Assembly: GCF_004193775.1 (NCBI RefSeq)
Contig: NC_041008.1
Location: 45,913,136 to 45,977,135, forward strand
Reading direction: 5' to 3'
Length of the DNA: 64,000 bases
DNA from: Glycine soja
Lineage: Eukaryota; Streptophyta; Magnoliopsida; Fabales; Fabaceae
Shown: in pieces, positions 24,990 to 45,200 of the stretch
Layout of the letters: every line of letters starts with the position of its first letter
How positions within the stretch are numbered: position 1 is the first letter of the stretch
The notes under the pieces: generated by a model
The model's input: only the letters and a program-made list of their open reading frames with translations
What the model was told of the DNA's origin: nothing
Database searches by the model: none
Position numbers and translations under genes: made by a program

Positions 24990-25680
24990 TAATACAGATA
25001 GGTTGCTAGAATTTGGCTCCTTACCTTCTCCCAATGCAAATTAATTAGTACTAACTACTAACAAGCAGTACTACCTAATCATGGGCAGATAGATATTATG
25101 CCTACATTATTATGGCAAACTACTAATTAAGCCATGTGCGGTTGTCTGCATGGTTACTTAATTCAAATCTTCGCCCCATAACTTCACTTCATACGCCCTA
25201 TGATATGATTATTCTTCCATAACCAACTAAACTGCGAGCCTGGTCATTAACTGAACAAGACATGGGATGAGATGGAGTGGCTTTTTAAAATAGAAAGCAC
25301 CGTATTTTTTTTATGATATATGGGGAAGGAAATGATTTTAATTTCATGGAATGAAGAAAACCAATAGGGAAGAGAAGAGAACAAAGAATCATTTCGCAAC
25401 TCTTATTTGGGTGCTCAAAGGTGAAGTATGGGACCAAATATAACTAGACTTGGAGAATAGAGGGGATAGATAAACAAACTTTCACACAGTCTGAGGTTAA
25501 AAACGTGATAATAGAATGGTAGTTCAATTCCACAAATACTGGTCTAATTATGCTTGTAGCTGTTCTTCAACATTCTTGCATGATGGTCCCACTCCCACTA
25601 CAACTGACTTTCAGCAAAAGCATGCAGACTAACTAGTAGTAAGTACTCTTTTGCTTAGGTTGAAATGAAGAGGCCAATGC
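24990..25680. other. Peroxidase upstream region
   Basis: No gene seen; promoter territory of the peroxidase. Confidence 0.4.
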
Positions 25681-25688
25681 TATAAAAG
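25681..25688 (+). promoter_or_regulatory. Possible TATA box of the peroxidase gene
   Basis: TATAAAAG in good local context, but 330 bases before the ATG, which would imply a long leader or a leader intron. Tentative. Confidence 0.3.
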
Positions 25689-26010
25689 CTAACCGAAGTG
25701 TAAATAGAAGAGCTAGCACAGTTTATAGGGAGGACTTCTGCCAACTCAATTAATAGTACTTTACCAAACGCGCTTTTCCCAAGAAAATATTAGATAGTTT
25801 CAAACCTCTATGGTCTCTACGGTTTATGAAAAAGAATACTCAATTACATGTAATGTGGAGATTAATTGGGGCCATAGTAGTCAGGGATACGTAATAGTTT
25901 CTCCCTCTTAGAGGGAAATCACGGTTGGGAAAACATCAATAAATTTTCCACCACATGCTTCTACTCCTACTAGGCTAATACTAACACTCGTGTCTCCTCG
26001 GAGGAAAAAA

Positions 26011-27256
26011 ATGGAAATATCTTTTCCTTGGATTCTGGTGGCCACAATGGTCATGGCAATGCGGCCACTTTCATTTCGCATAAAAGCAAACCAACTTTCT
26101 TACGACTACTACAAATTTTCATGCCCAAACTTGGAAAGCATAGTCAAGAGTGAGTTGCTAAGCTTATTCTTGACAGATGCTACTGCACCAGCTGCATTTC
26201 TCAGGCTCATGTTTCATGACTGCCAAGTTCAAGTAAATGTGTTTCTTCTCTCTTTTTGTCCCTTATATACTTTGCTCTTCACAGGCTTGCTTCACCAACT
26301 AGCATTATTGCAGAACATTTTCAAGACAAACCCAACCGTGTTCTTGTTTCATTAATTCAAGATTTATATATAAAGCCTTGTTGTTGTTGTGTTTATTTTC
26401 ATGCAGGGATGTGATGCCTCAATTCTGTTGGACTCCAACTACCTAGCTCACAGTCACAGCTCTGAAATGATATCTTCAAGGAACTTTGGCATCAGAAAGC
26501 GCGAAACGATCGGCCAAATGAAGTCAATATTAGAAGAAGAATGTCCGGGACAGGTGTCTTGTGCAGATATCATTGTATTAGCTGCTAAGGAATCAGTGTC
26601 GCTCTCTGGAGGACCACATATTGAGATCCCACTTGGAAGAAAAGACTCCAGAACTTGTAGTTTCCATGAGGCCGATGCTAAGCTTCCTTCACCAATAATA
26701 ACGGTTGATGAATTTATATCCATTTTCATGTCTATAGGAATGAACATCGAAGAGTCTGTTTCCATTTTAGGTAATGCATGTCAACCTTAAAGAGGTGACA
26801 CTATAAGGTGTTTAAAACTGTTAACTATTGATTTGTTATTGATTGTAACTATTGGTAGGCGCACATACACTAGGGATTGGACACTGCTTCAACATTGTTG
26901 GTAGATTGTATGATCCACGGCTAGGGGACAAGATGGATTTTGCGTTGGAAGCCTCTCTAAGACTAGCATGCCCAACTGAGATTCCTTTGACAAACCTCAC
27001 ATTTGTGCCTAACGACATGACCCCAGTTATATTTGACAACCAGTATTACCGGGACATTATGATGGGGAGAGGCTTGTTTGGTATTGACTCCAGCATTTCT
27101 AGAGATCCGCGAACAGCACCCTTTGTCATGCGGTTTGCTATGGATCAGAACTACTTCTTCAAGGCTTTCTCATCGGCATTTGTTAAACTTTCTTCTACCA
27201 ATGTTCTCACAGATGTGCAGGGTGATGTCCGAAGGCAATGCAACCAGGTAAACTAA
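26011..27256 (+). CDS. Class III peroxidase (PER29/PER21-like)
   Basis: Secreted haem peroxidase using H2O2 to oxidise phenolics in the cell wall or vacuole. Three exons, 26011-26232, 26407-26770 and 26859-27256, give 327 residues. The ATG at 26011 starts a signal peptide of about 27 residues; the mature protein begins near QLSYDYYKFSCP. Seen: distal Arg and His in [20 protein letters not shown] (split by intron 1 after QVQ), VSCADI, and proximal His in GAHTLGIGHC at the intron 2 junction. All eight structural cysteines of the family are present. QVQ where most paralogues have FVN, with NFGIRKR and FVPND, points to the PER29/PER21 clade. The ancestral third intron appears absent. CAG|GTAAAC just before the stop resembles a donor, but ending at QVN fits family length. 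Confidence 0.92.
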
Positions 27257-28360
27257 TGCTAATGGAGTGAATTAATGCTCTGTGATATCTTCTCTAAGTA
27301 TATATAACCAAAATTACCGGACATGCACAGGGTTTATTAAATTCATATGCCCTCTAGTAGTGTATAGCCTAAAGATTTTATCCAGCAACGATTCTCCATT
27401 ATCATCTTATTAGTTTTAATTAATATTTGATCATTTCTTTATGATGAAAGTATACATAAACAGTAGAATTTAAACAAGATGAATGTTGCTACCAAAAATA
27501 AATTCCAAGTGCAAGTAGGCGAGGGGTCCTTCAAATTTACGTTCCATTAAGATATCGACATTAGTACCTATGTTATGTCCCTCACTCTGTTGGGTTGCGT
27601 TTTATATCACCATCTACTATCTAGCTTGTAAAGGAAAGAAAAGCGTCACGCTTATGACAAAGCTTCAAAGTTGAGAGCAGCGTCCCCACAATTTATAACA
27701 TCTGAAAAGGCACTTAAATTAGAGGTGTTGATCGTATAGATCTATTTTCATTCGAATCCAACATGACATTTTAAGAACGAGGACATCTTTATATCTTCTA
27801 ATTGTTATATTTCCTTAATGTAACTTTTTTGGACTCCGACTATATAAGTAATGACACGTGAAAAGTGAAAAGTGAAAAGAAAAAAAGCAAGAACTTATTC
27901 TCTGTTCTAACCACATAAAATTATAAAATCGCACAATAAAAAACAGAACCACCATTACAATCAACAAGACGGTCCATAACCAGATATATACAGTAAATAA
28001 AATACAACCATTATAGGTGCTAAAATGCACTCTGTTTATGTGATGGTGTTTTAAATAAAAATTGGTTAGGCATCAAGAGCATGAAATGATCAAAGCAAGC
28101 CGGAAAACCAGGCTGCCTCTCTTTTATTAAGTTATGCACCTCTTAAAGCGGAGTATAAATTAACAGTCATAGAGGTGAATACTTGCCCAGCTGTCACTTT
28201 CCATCCAACAGAAGCATAACTCTCCGGCCAAAGACACCTTCTTTACATATGCTTTAGTTTTAAAGCGGCGGATGCAGGGCCATTACCAAGTTGACCAGGC
28301 ACAGCATATATTTAACGGTTGATCGTTGCTTCCAGTAGAAACGGACACGAGTGAAAGCAG
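27257..28360. other. Convergent spacer between peroxidase and LeuRS genes
   Basis: Holds the 3' ends of both genes. No other feature is supported. Confidence 0.55.
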
Positions 28361-36426
<8,066 letters not shown>

Positions 36427-36569
36427 TTGGACTGGAATGAAGATAAGCGGAGAGAAAGGGGATAACGTCAACACTCAAGATGGCGCTTAAAAAAACTGAA
36501 ACCACGCTCTTTCTTCTACTTTTCTCATTTGGGCCCGTCACTTTGCGGTCGATGAGATTGGGCTTATAA

Positions 36570-37439
36570 GGCATTTGAATCCTGCACCGCCCAACTTGTA
36601 TTCTGCACCTCTCATTTTATTTTTATGGACAAATATAGCCCTTTCACCAGAAAGGTGATTTTTACCATCTAGAATAGGTTTTTGGAACACATCCTATTTT
36701 GGAATGGTCATTCTGGAAAGTAATTCTTACCTTCTGGAATAGGTTTTCGAAACAGACCTTATTCCGAAATGATCACTCTGAAAGGTAATTTTTATGTTCT
36801 AGAATAAATTTTTGAAACACTTATTTCTATTCCAGAATAACTTATAAAATTACCATTCGGAAACATAGATTGAGTTTTAGAATAGGCTTTTCAAATAACA
36901 TAAAGTATGCTTCCGTAATAGGTGTTCAAGAAAATGTTATTAGCATTCTGGATTGCATGTTCTTAAACAAATATACATATTTCCAAAATAGATATTTTGG
37001 AAACTTTGTTTTACTAGTATGGAACACATATTCTGGAATGAAAATTATGTTCTAGAATAACTATTTTGTAATTGAAATAAAAGCTTCTGGAATACCTATT
37101 GCTGAATACGATTGCCATTATTCCTCATCCAGAAAGGGTTGCCCATAAAACAAAAGCTTAATGGAAAAAAAATTGGAGAAAACGCGCCTACACGTCGACC
37201 CAACCTTATTGGAGTTGTGCATCTAGAAGAAATCAATGACAGAGTTGACACAAATGGAAATGAAGAGGAAGGCCTAATAGCAGAGAAAACACAGATGGAG
37301 TACAAGAACAGATGGGACTCCCTCATGGAGTAACATACTGAGGAAGAAGAAAGATATAATGTAAAAAGGATAATTTAGAAATATTTAAAAATTAGGAGGT
37401 ACAAAATTCAAAATGAAAGGTGTATAATTCAAATGTCAA
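36570..37439. mobile_element. Non-autonomous MULE-like element next to the LeuRS start
   Basis: About 870 bp. Long terminal inverted repeats: the left end reads GGCATTTGAATCCTGCACC and later TGCACCTCTCATTTT; the right end in reverse complement reads GACATTTGAATTATACACC and later TGTACCTCCTAATTTTT, i.e. about 50-70 bp of imperfect inverted repeat. The direct repeat CTTATAA flanks it (36563-36569 and 37440-37446). Long inverted ends with a 7-9 bp duplication fit Mutator-like elements. No transposase; an open frame at about 37112-37333 (ends KNRWDSLME) lacks an ATG. It begins about 145 bases upstream of the LeuRS ATG. Confidence 0.6.
36645..36860. repeat. About 65-bp degenerate tandem repeats inside the MULE-like element
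   Basis: Three adjacent units, about 36650-36716, 36717-36779 and 36780-36859, each carry AAAGGT or AAAGTAATT, TTCT[GA]GAATAGGTTTT, GAAACA and a counter-oriented CCTTATTCCGAAAT-like block. Weaker echoes of TTCTGGAATA continue to about 37100. Confidence 0.65.
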
Positions 37440-39540
37440 CTTATAATAGGTTGGGCTCTCACTTGTGAACCAAATGAAGAGTCCTAGCTCTCATTTTATA
37501 ACTATAAAATTGTTATCTCATTAAACAATTTTGCATGCACAACTTTATGAGAGAAAAACCCTATAGTCATCACTGGACAAAAAGTATTTTTCTCTCATCT
37601 TTTTTTATGGGTTTTGATCAGGATTGCAAGCATGAATCAAGATTCCTTCCAATGTTAGATCAAGCTACACACATAGATTAAGAATTCTTTGAGGTACATA
37701 CATTCTTAAACCTTATTTGATTCAATTTATGTGATATGATCAACACATATCATGTGTCACTATGTCCTAAGATCCAATATTGTTTTTGCCAAAAAAATAT
37801 CATTTGGTATCAAAGTCTTGATTGATGCATATTATATCTAATTCTTACGTAACATCTTCTAATTAATTTGAACCCATTAGACTAAGTAATAACCCTAAAA
37901 CCCTATTATTTATACATTGATCACAAAATTGGTTTGGTAGTTATATTTTTTTACCATCTAACCTCAATCAATCATAATGGAAAAGCAAGTTTTATTACAA
38001 TGAAAAACACCATGTTGAATTTTTTTAGATCCAATAACACTTGTTTTTAGGTTTTTTGTTTTGTATCAATTATTCATAAAATTAACTTATGGCTTTCCTT
38101 AGAAATTATATGAAAATAATATTGCATTTTTGTCTGATTCCATCAATCTTTTCGAGAGATTTGTCAGATCTTTGGTCGAATCTGCTTTCTCGTCTTTGTT
38201 CTTTGACTTGTTTTTCCTCCACAATTTTCAAAACTTTTACAAAATTAACTTAATGCTTCCACTCACAATCATTATACACCCTACCCCTGTAAAATGCAAC
38301 AAATGGCATCCTATTTTGATAGAATTTTACATTAACTTTTACGAAATAAAAAATTCTTTATTTTTTTAAGTGAGTATTTAGAGTTTCAATTTGGTACTTA
38401 ATTAATCTTTTTTCCACAAGATGAGCTCATTTTAGAGTGAAATAATATCTACAGTGGTGACTCCATTTTCAAATCAAGGATTGAAGCTTAGTCCTTGATT
38501 AAGTGACTTAAGTATTAAACCACTTGTCTTAGTGGCTCTTGGTTTTAATTTGATGTCCACTTTGCTAGCTTGGCTCATGCATGCTTATCTTGGGTTTTGA
38601 ATAGTTATTAGAACAAAATTATTTTAAATATTATTTTTGGATTACTTTTTGAAAGAAAAAAAAAAGCATACCATGAAATATCTTATAATAATTAATTTGA
38701 AAGTAACTTGGGGTTCATTTATTTTTTAAATGAAATCATTAAAATACTAGCGAAATCTTGAATTACACATGGAAACAAAATGAACCACTTCTATTCTCAA
38801 AGTTGAGATGTATGAGATTTGAAATTATATACTCTTGCAATTTGGATCTGGAATTTTATGTGGGCATTCCTTATTTTATTATCAATATTTTGGTACACTT
38901 TTTTTCTCGTTCTCTTAAATTATTGTGTTGGAGGAACTATTTGTTCTCTTATGTCATTTTTGACATGTTGGCAAATCCTTATTAAAAGCTTAATCGTTGG
39001 AGCTTTTAAAATCATATATGGATTTAGTCAAGTCATTTGATTTTTTTAATTAGTGAGGAGTTTGAGATTGTATATTGACCTATTATTCTTGTTGTACTTA
39101 TATTTCTCAACCATGGATATGTATTTTTATTTTTATTAGGAATGATATTTTGTTATAATAATTTGTTTGTCTCTAATAATTAAATTAATTTTATTCAAGT
39201 GGGAGATTGATGATTTTTTTTAATTAGTACTAGTATTATACAATTATTAGATTATTTTGATATTGATTATTGAATTTAATATTATATCATTTTAATTATA
39301 ATGATAATTGTTTACTATTTGAGTTTGTAACATGAATGAATTATTGATGGGATGAGCTCTTACTTCGTGCTTAAATAACTTTACATTTACAACTTGTCTT
39401 GTTGAGAAACATTGGCCACAAGATAAAGAATGTTTTTTTTTTCCTCATTTTTTTATGAATTTAGATCAAGATTGTAATAAGCAATGAAATTAACATTTAC
39501 CTCAATATTAGATCAAGATTTTGAATATGGGTTAAGGGTC
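37440..39540 (+). mobile_element. Decayed Copia-type LTR retrotransposon
   Basis: A direct repeat about 1.9 kb apart (37440-37640 and 39340-39530) shares GGGCTCTCACTT/GAGCTCTTACTT, CATCTTTTTTTATG/CATTTTTTTATGAA and TTAGATCAAG. After the left copy, TGGTATCAAAG at 37805-37815 resembles the initiator-tRNA-Met primer site (TGGTATCAGAG). Before the right copy, CAAGTGGGAGATTGATGA at 39196-39213 matches the usual Copia polypurine tract followed by an LTR starting TG. The left LTR lacks its first 130 bases or so and abuts the MULE-like element; the right LTR fades near 39540. No gag or pol frame remains. Confidence 0.6.
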
Positions 39541-39721
39541 AACAAAAGTAAGTCCAGTTGATAAATATCATATTAATATTTTACAAAATATCTTTGTAAG
39601 CACTTAAATTTGTTAAAAAGTTCTGATCTTGAGGAATCCTGAGACCTAAAATCAATTAAACTTTTTTAAATAAAAAAATATATGTATCAAGGATTCTTAC
39701 GGATAAACACATTGTTCAACC

Positions 39722-40742
39722 TTCTATTGTTAATTAGGTTGTACATCCAATTCATGACCAATTTTTTTACTTGACATTGGAGCATAAGAAGTTGAAGGAG
39801 TTTGGTTAGCACATTAAAATTCATTTGCTTGCTCAATGCCTGTAATTATTTATTTATTGAAATCTTGAGTTTTAGGTGTAGGACCATGAACTTTTGAACA
39901 AAAATCTGGGGAGGCAGTATCTATTCTTGTTGGATGCTCACATCAAATCAAGAATCTCAACGTAAACTATCTCTTGATACATTTGATTAACTTTCTCAAA
40001 TCATTTGCTTGTTTCTGCTTCTTCCCTATTTACCATATGCCAAACCTTGTAGTCATGCATACGCAGACAATAAAAACCGAAAACCGTCTCACCCCATCCC
40101 AAATTTATTTTGATGCTGACTTGGGTATGTACGGTCCCGCCTTGTACTCGTTTAGTTAAGTATATTTCTATACTTAATCTGTTATTGTATATCATACGTA
40201 ATTGTTAATTATATAATTATGTAATTATTTTATATATTCTTTATTATAATTATTAAAAATATAGAATAATTATTTTAATTGTTAAATAAATAATATTATA
40301 ACTCTAATATTAATTATAAAAAAAATAAAAATTATACATTTAACTAAAAATATAATTAATAAATTAATCTATATTTATTTAAAGTATATGAACAAATATT
40401 ATTTTTAAAAAATATGAGATGGGCTTCTCACTAGTTCTTCCAAACTCATGAAGGTAAGATTGAGTTCTATTTTTTCACCCTCATGTTTTATAAACTCACT
40501 CATATTCGTCCAGCTTTTAAGGGAATAAGAATGGGGATGAAGATAGGCAAACTCGCCCCCTACCTGCTCCATTGCCATCCCCAGTACACAGAAGTTGCTC
40601 TAGAATTTGCATCCCCAGAAAATATCCATGAGTGTCTGCATTTCAAAAAATATCCACGAGTATTTGCATTTAACTGAAGAATTCCGCCAGCTTCCTAGGT
40701 ACCACAAGGCCAGAGAAAATAAACTTGAGGTGATTTGTTTTA
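39722..40742 (+). pseudogene. Inverted partial copy of the JMJ demethylase gene
   Basis: The plus strand here reproduces the coding strand of the neighbouring minus-strand JMJ gene from about 42845 down to 42385: exon VVHPIHDQ (from 39738), its intron, the exon with GEAVSILVGC, the next intron, and the exon with SPENI. Introns are retained, so it is a DNA-level duplication. By eye the exons are near 90 percent alike. Lesions: a 6-base deletion in the KKKLKEEF part, a TGA in place of the Trp codon in EPWTFEQ, a 27-base local duplication at about 40618-40670, and an insertion of about 530 bases (40062-40589) within the third exon. It cannot encode a functional product. Confidence 0.85.
40062..40589. 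mobile_element. Insertion splitting the JMJ pseudo-copy
   Basis: Compared with the parent exon (CATGCATAAAAGTTGCT), the copy is interrupted between CATGCATA and GAAGTTGCT by about 530 bases. The right end in reverse complement starts CTGGGGATGGCAATGGAGCA and contains GGGGGCGAG, wording typical of non-autonomous hAT-type elements. No clean terminal repeat or target duplication could be read, so the class is uncertain. Confidence 0.5.
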
Positions 40743-42227
40743 TACCCCATCATCTGCAAATCATAGCAACCCTCCATTTCGCTAACTTTATAACAAGTTG
40801 AAAGAAGTCGCCATAACTTGACACCTAAACATGAACGATAAGATTGCTTTTCACTCACAAGAATAGCCAATACTTTATTTATTTATTTTTATAGGCAAAT
40901 TACGATCTTGTATATAAACAACAAATTGATTTTTTCTTTAGTTTTAATTATAAAACATAATGGCTAATTTTTAAACTTATTCAAGGTTAAATTTATTTTA
41001 TATCCTTAATTTATGGTTAAGTCTATTACTAGACATTCATTCATTGGATTATGAATACTAACATAAACCATCACTTATAACATTTGAATTTAAGAGCATT
41101 TTTAAAATAAAATTATTTATTAAAGTATTGAAAATGTGATTATCACTTTCTTTGGTCTTGATAATTTGTCCTATGTTTTCATAAGTAGAACCAGTAATAA
41201 TAATGTAATGTTAATGAGAGTGACCTCCTAACCTCTTTATCATCCCAACTCTTGTGTCTCTCACCCCAACTACCAAATTACTTTATCACACTCCAATAAT
41301 TTTATTTATTTCTTTCGTTTACTCCTCTCATATGATTTATTTCATACTCAAGGGTCAGTTAAGATTCAAATCTTAAATCACTTGATTAAGATATACAAAC
41401 TACTACCATTTATATTAATCATTATTGGTAGAAGCCATCTATTCTTAATTATGTTATTTAAGTCTGGCCTTATTCATTATTTGGATGTTGGCCAAAACCA
41501 GCACTAGTATGCGTACATTCCACGTGGGTCCTATTTAGTATTTAGGCCATTTTTTTTAATCATAATTAAAGGAGCTCCCAAACTACCCAGTTATGATAGC
41601 CAAGGTTGCAAGGTAAATGGTTTGACATGAAAGCAATAGATTTGCACATCAGATTACTACTTATTTCTATGATGGCCCAAGGTTGCAAGATAAATGGTTT
41701 AAGACGATTGGATACAATTGTTTAATATGTTAAAATTAAGGTTAGATCATTCAGGCACTATCCGAATTTGATTTTTGACAAAAATAATTTTTTATCAGAC
41801 TTTACTTCCTTTCTAACTGAACTCAGAGTCTTTTTTCCCTAAATTACTGAAAGGTTAAAATAAAAAAAATACACGTGTCTTGAACTCTTTCATAAGCTTT
41901 ATCTTCAATCTTGTATCTTTCCAAGGAAAAAAAATGGCAGTCTTTGTATTTTCTTAGGCCATGAATACAACATTTCCATTAACTATTTTTTTAATTCTTG
42001 TGGCCATTACAACATTTTCACTATGTTATTACCAAAATGGAAAACACTCGATTGTGAGTGCCTCTGATCTTTCAATAAAGATTCTTACTTCACAATTTTC
42101 TATCTGGACTCTAACCCTCCAATAAACATTCTAACTTCACAATTTCTATCTGGACATTGTTATTATATTCACAGCAATCTAGAGTATCATCGACCATGGC
42201 AAAATGAAGTAGCTTTCTGCAAACCAG
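40743..42227. other. JMJ 3' flank with small tandem duplications
   Basis: No gene. Two short direct duplications: CCAAGGTTGCAAGGTAAATG at about 41601 and again (one change) at about 41680; and a unit of about 45 bases containing CTTCACAATTT and TATCTGGAC at about 42075-42165. Confidence 0.55.
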
Positions 42228-45200
42228 TCAAGAACACTTCAGTAAATCTTTCAAGTCTTTGACAGCTTGATCAACGGCATAAACTATCATCTTCTTTATC
42301 TGTTCCATCAAGAATAAAACACATCACCATATAATCCTATAACTTATGACATCATAAAGAGGCAGAAGGAAATATAATTTAGAAGCAAATCACCTCAAGC
42401 TTATCTTCTCTAGCCTTGTGGTTCTTGGGAAGCTGGCGGAACTCATTAGTTAAACGTAGACACTCACGGATATTTTCTGGGGACACAAAGTCTACAGCAA
42501 CTTTTATGCATGACTGCAAGGTTTGGCATATGGTGATTAGAGCACCAGAAACAATCAAATGATTCGAGAAAGTTAATGTGTCAAGAGATATTTAACCTTG
42601 AGATTCCTGACTTGATGCGGGCATCCAGCAGGAATAAATACTGCCTCCCCAAGTTTCTGTTCAAAAGTCCATGGTTCTACACCTAAAAGTCAAGATTTGC
42701 ATAAATAACTAATTACAGACACTGAGCAAGCAATTGTATTCAATTTCTATGTACTAACCAAACTCCTCCTTCAGCTTCTTCTTATGCTCCAATGTCAAAT
42801 AAAAACATTGGTCATGAATTGGATGTACGACCTAATAAACAAAGAATTTGATTTGAGCATTTGGCATAAAAAATAAGGATAAGTAGAATGTAAATCATTA
42901 TAATTTTAATACCTGTTCAACTGGAGAACAGTAAGTATGCCTAAATTCTTTGGAGTGTTTTCTAAGATATGTTTCTAACTTTTCAGAATCCTCTCTCCGA
43001 AAGATATCCCAGAGGGCACTACCAGTTTCCATTGATTCATTCTCTATAGCAGGAGAAGTGAACCCCTCAAGAACATTATTTGGAAAGATATTTTCATTGA
43101 TTTCAATAGGTTGTTTCTTCATGCTTTTGGCTTCAAAAACTTCCTTATTTTCTATATGTTCTTTGTTGTCTTTGCAAGGTTGATCATCCAGGCTGTCAGC
43201 AACCCTCTCTTCGGCACACTGTTCTCTCTCATCTTGTGCCTTGTGTGCTTCTTTCAACTTTGATATAATAAAGTGTTGTTCATCAGTTAATATCACCTCA
43301 GCTGTATGGGCCAAAATATTCACCTATGAATTACCAAACAAGAAATTAGAATAAGCCAATATGCTTCCATTTGAGACGCATGAATGACATGATATAAAAA
43401 AAGTTTCTAAACCAAAAGGTACATATACACCTCAAATGCACATCACGTGAACACTTATTTATTCTTTTTAAGCGTAATATATTTTCACATTCCAGGCCAT
43501 GTAATTCAAATTAGAGTAATAGAAATCATCCTATTCTCTTAACTCTTCACCAATTTTTTATATTATGCCACCTTACACATATTAAAAGACTAAACTTCAA
43601 ACCTTATGAAAATATCCCTTTAGACTAGGGGCAGTAAAATAGCATATAAAGCAAAAAAAAATAAAAAATCTACACCTTAAGGCGCCATCTTCTACAAACA
43701 AGCAAATAGAAAGATTATAGAAACTAAGTTTCCAATCCAATGTGTAAAATCGGAAACCAAAATGCGAGTTCTCATAAAGAAACTAAGAAAGAAGATTGAG
43801 TATGCACATGTGTGTGTGTGTGTAGAATATTCAAATGAAAGAGAATTGGCCGACCACTTCTTAAGCAATGAAATTACAGCCTAACAAAGCTTGATGCTTA
43901 CCGCATCTGACATATCACAGTGAAGCTTTGTTACAGAGTCACCTCTACCAAGCTCTTCTTTAATCCCATACGCAATATATGTTTTTGGACCCATGTCAGG
44001 TTTTAGGACATGCGCTGGCAACTTCACAGCAAGATTGAGAATTCCAGCCCGAGGATCGCTGTACTCTTGAAATGGCAAGGAGCGAATAAACTCATCACAA
44101 TGGCGGGGCAAAAGATCTTCAAACTTATCGGAGGGGGGCCAGTCTTTTAGCTTGAGCATCTCTGGCCAGAGATCTCTGTATGTTCTTCCCTCTATATAAC
44201 CTTTAAAGAACGTGTGAGTATCAATTTCTACCTGCATAGAGTTTAGAAGGGTGAATAATTATATAATTCTAGTATGTTGCCTGAGATGCAAACTAAAAAT
44301 ATTACACTTGGATTTTGGAAGATGAAATACTAAGATAGCAGTTTCAGCTCCACAATATGAGGAATCTAAAGCACAATAAGGCATGTTGGCGATGGATGTG
44401 GTATATTACAGTAGTGTAGTCAAGATGACATGCCTTATACCAAAAGTTAGTTATCTTTCTTATAATGATACTGGGCAGAAAAGTAGTTACTAAAGCATTC
44501 TTTTTGCATCCTTAAAAAAATTAGAGATCACAGCCAATCCACAACAGATGAGGGATTTGGAAAAGGGAAAACACTACAAATTTAGAGACATAATACTCTA
44601 ATTAGACCAAATGTTCAAACTCAGCACCAAAGGGACAGCGAGACCAAACCTCACAATTAGCTAGGCAATCGATGGCTTTCACTTCTGACATTTTTGAACT
44701 GATTTCTGAAACCATATTTTCACATAATGCTCGCCACATTACCATTGGCTCCCAGCTCAGACCTGTTCCCTGTTTAAGGACATCACGGACTATAATTGGT
44801 TCACCATTAGCCCAATGCTTTTGGAAAAGCAGCAGCCCTTCTTTTTGAGTGTTACTTGACTCTGGATAGTATATGTTATTGTCATTTATGCCTTCTCTAA
44901 TAGCTTCCTTTCTCAAAAAGGTGAAGCTTGATACTGCTTCTTTTTGCTGAAGAGTTGTGTGCTCAATTTCCCAAATTTTCAGCATATTGCGAGCTTTGGC
45001 TTCCAAGTCAGATATCCACCCATCTGGGAGGATGCGTCTCAGCTCCAATACAGCACTACCGCAACCCCCCAACTCCTTTGGCGCACAACTAATGCTTCCA
45101 TCACTCTTAGCATTCCACACAGTAGACGGCTCAATATGACCTTCTAATGTCTCTAAATCACAAGGCACAGGTAGAGGGTCCCCACCATGCATATAATCAT

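Noticed and set aside
37112..37333. 73-residue open frame in the MULE-like element
   Set aside because: It opens on TTG, not ATG, and has no recognisable transposase or host domain.
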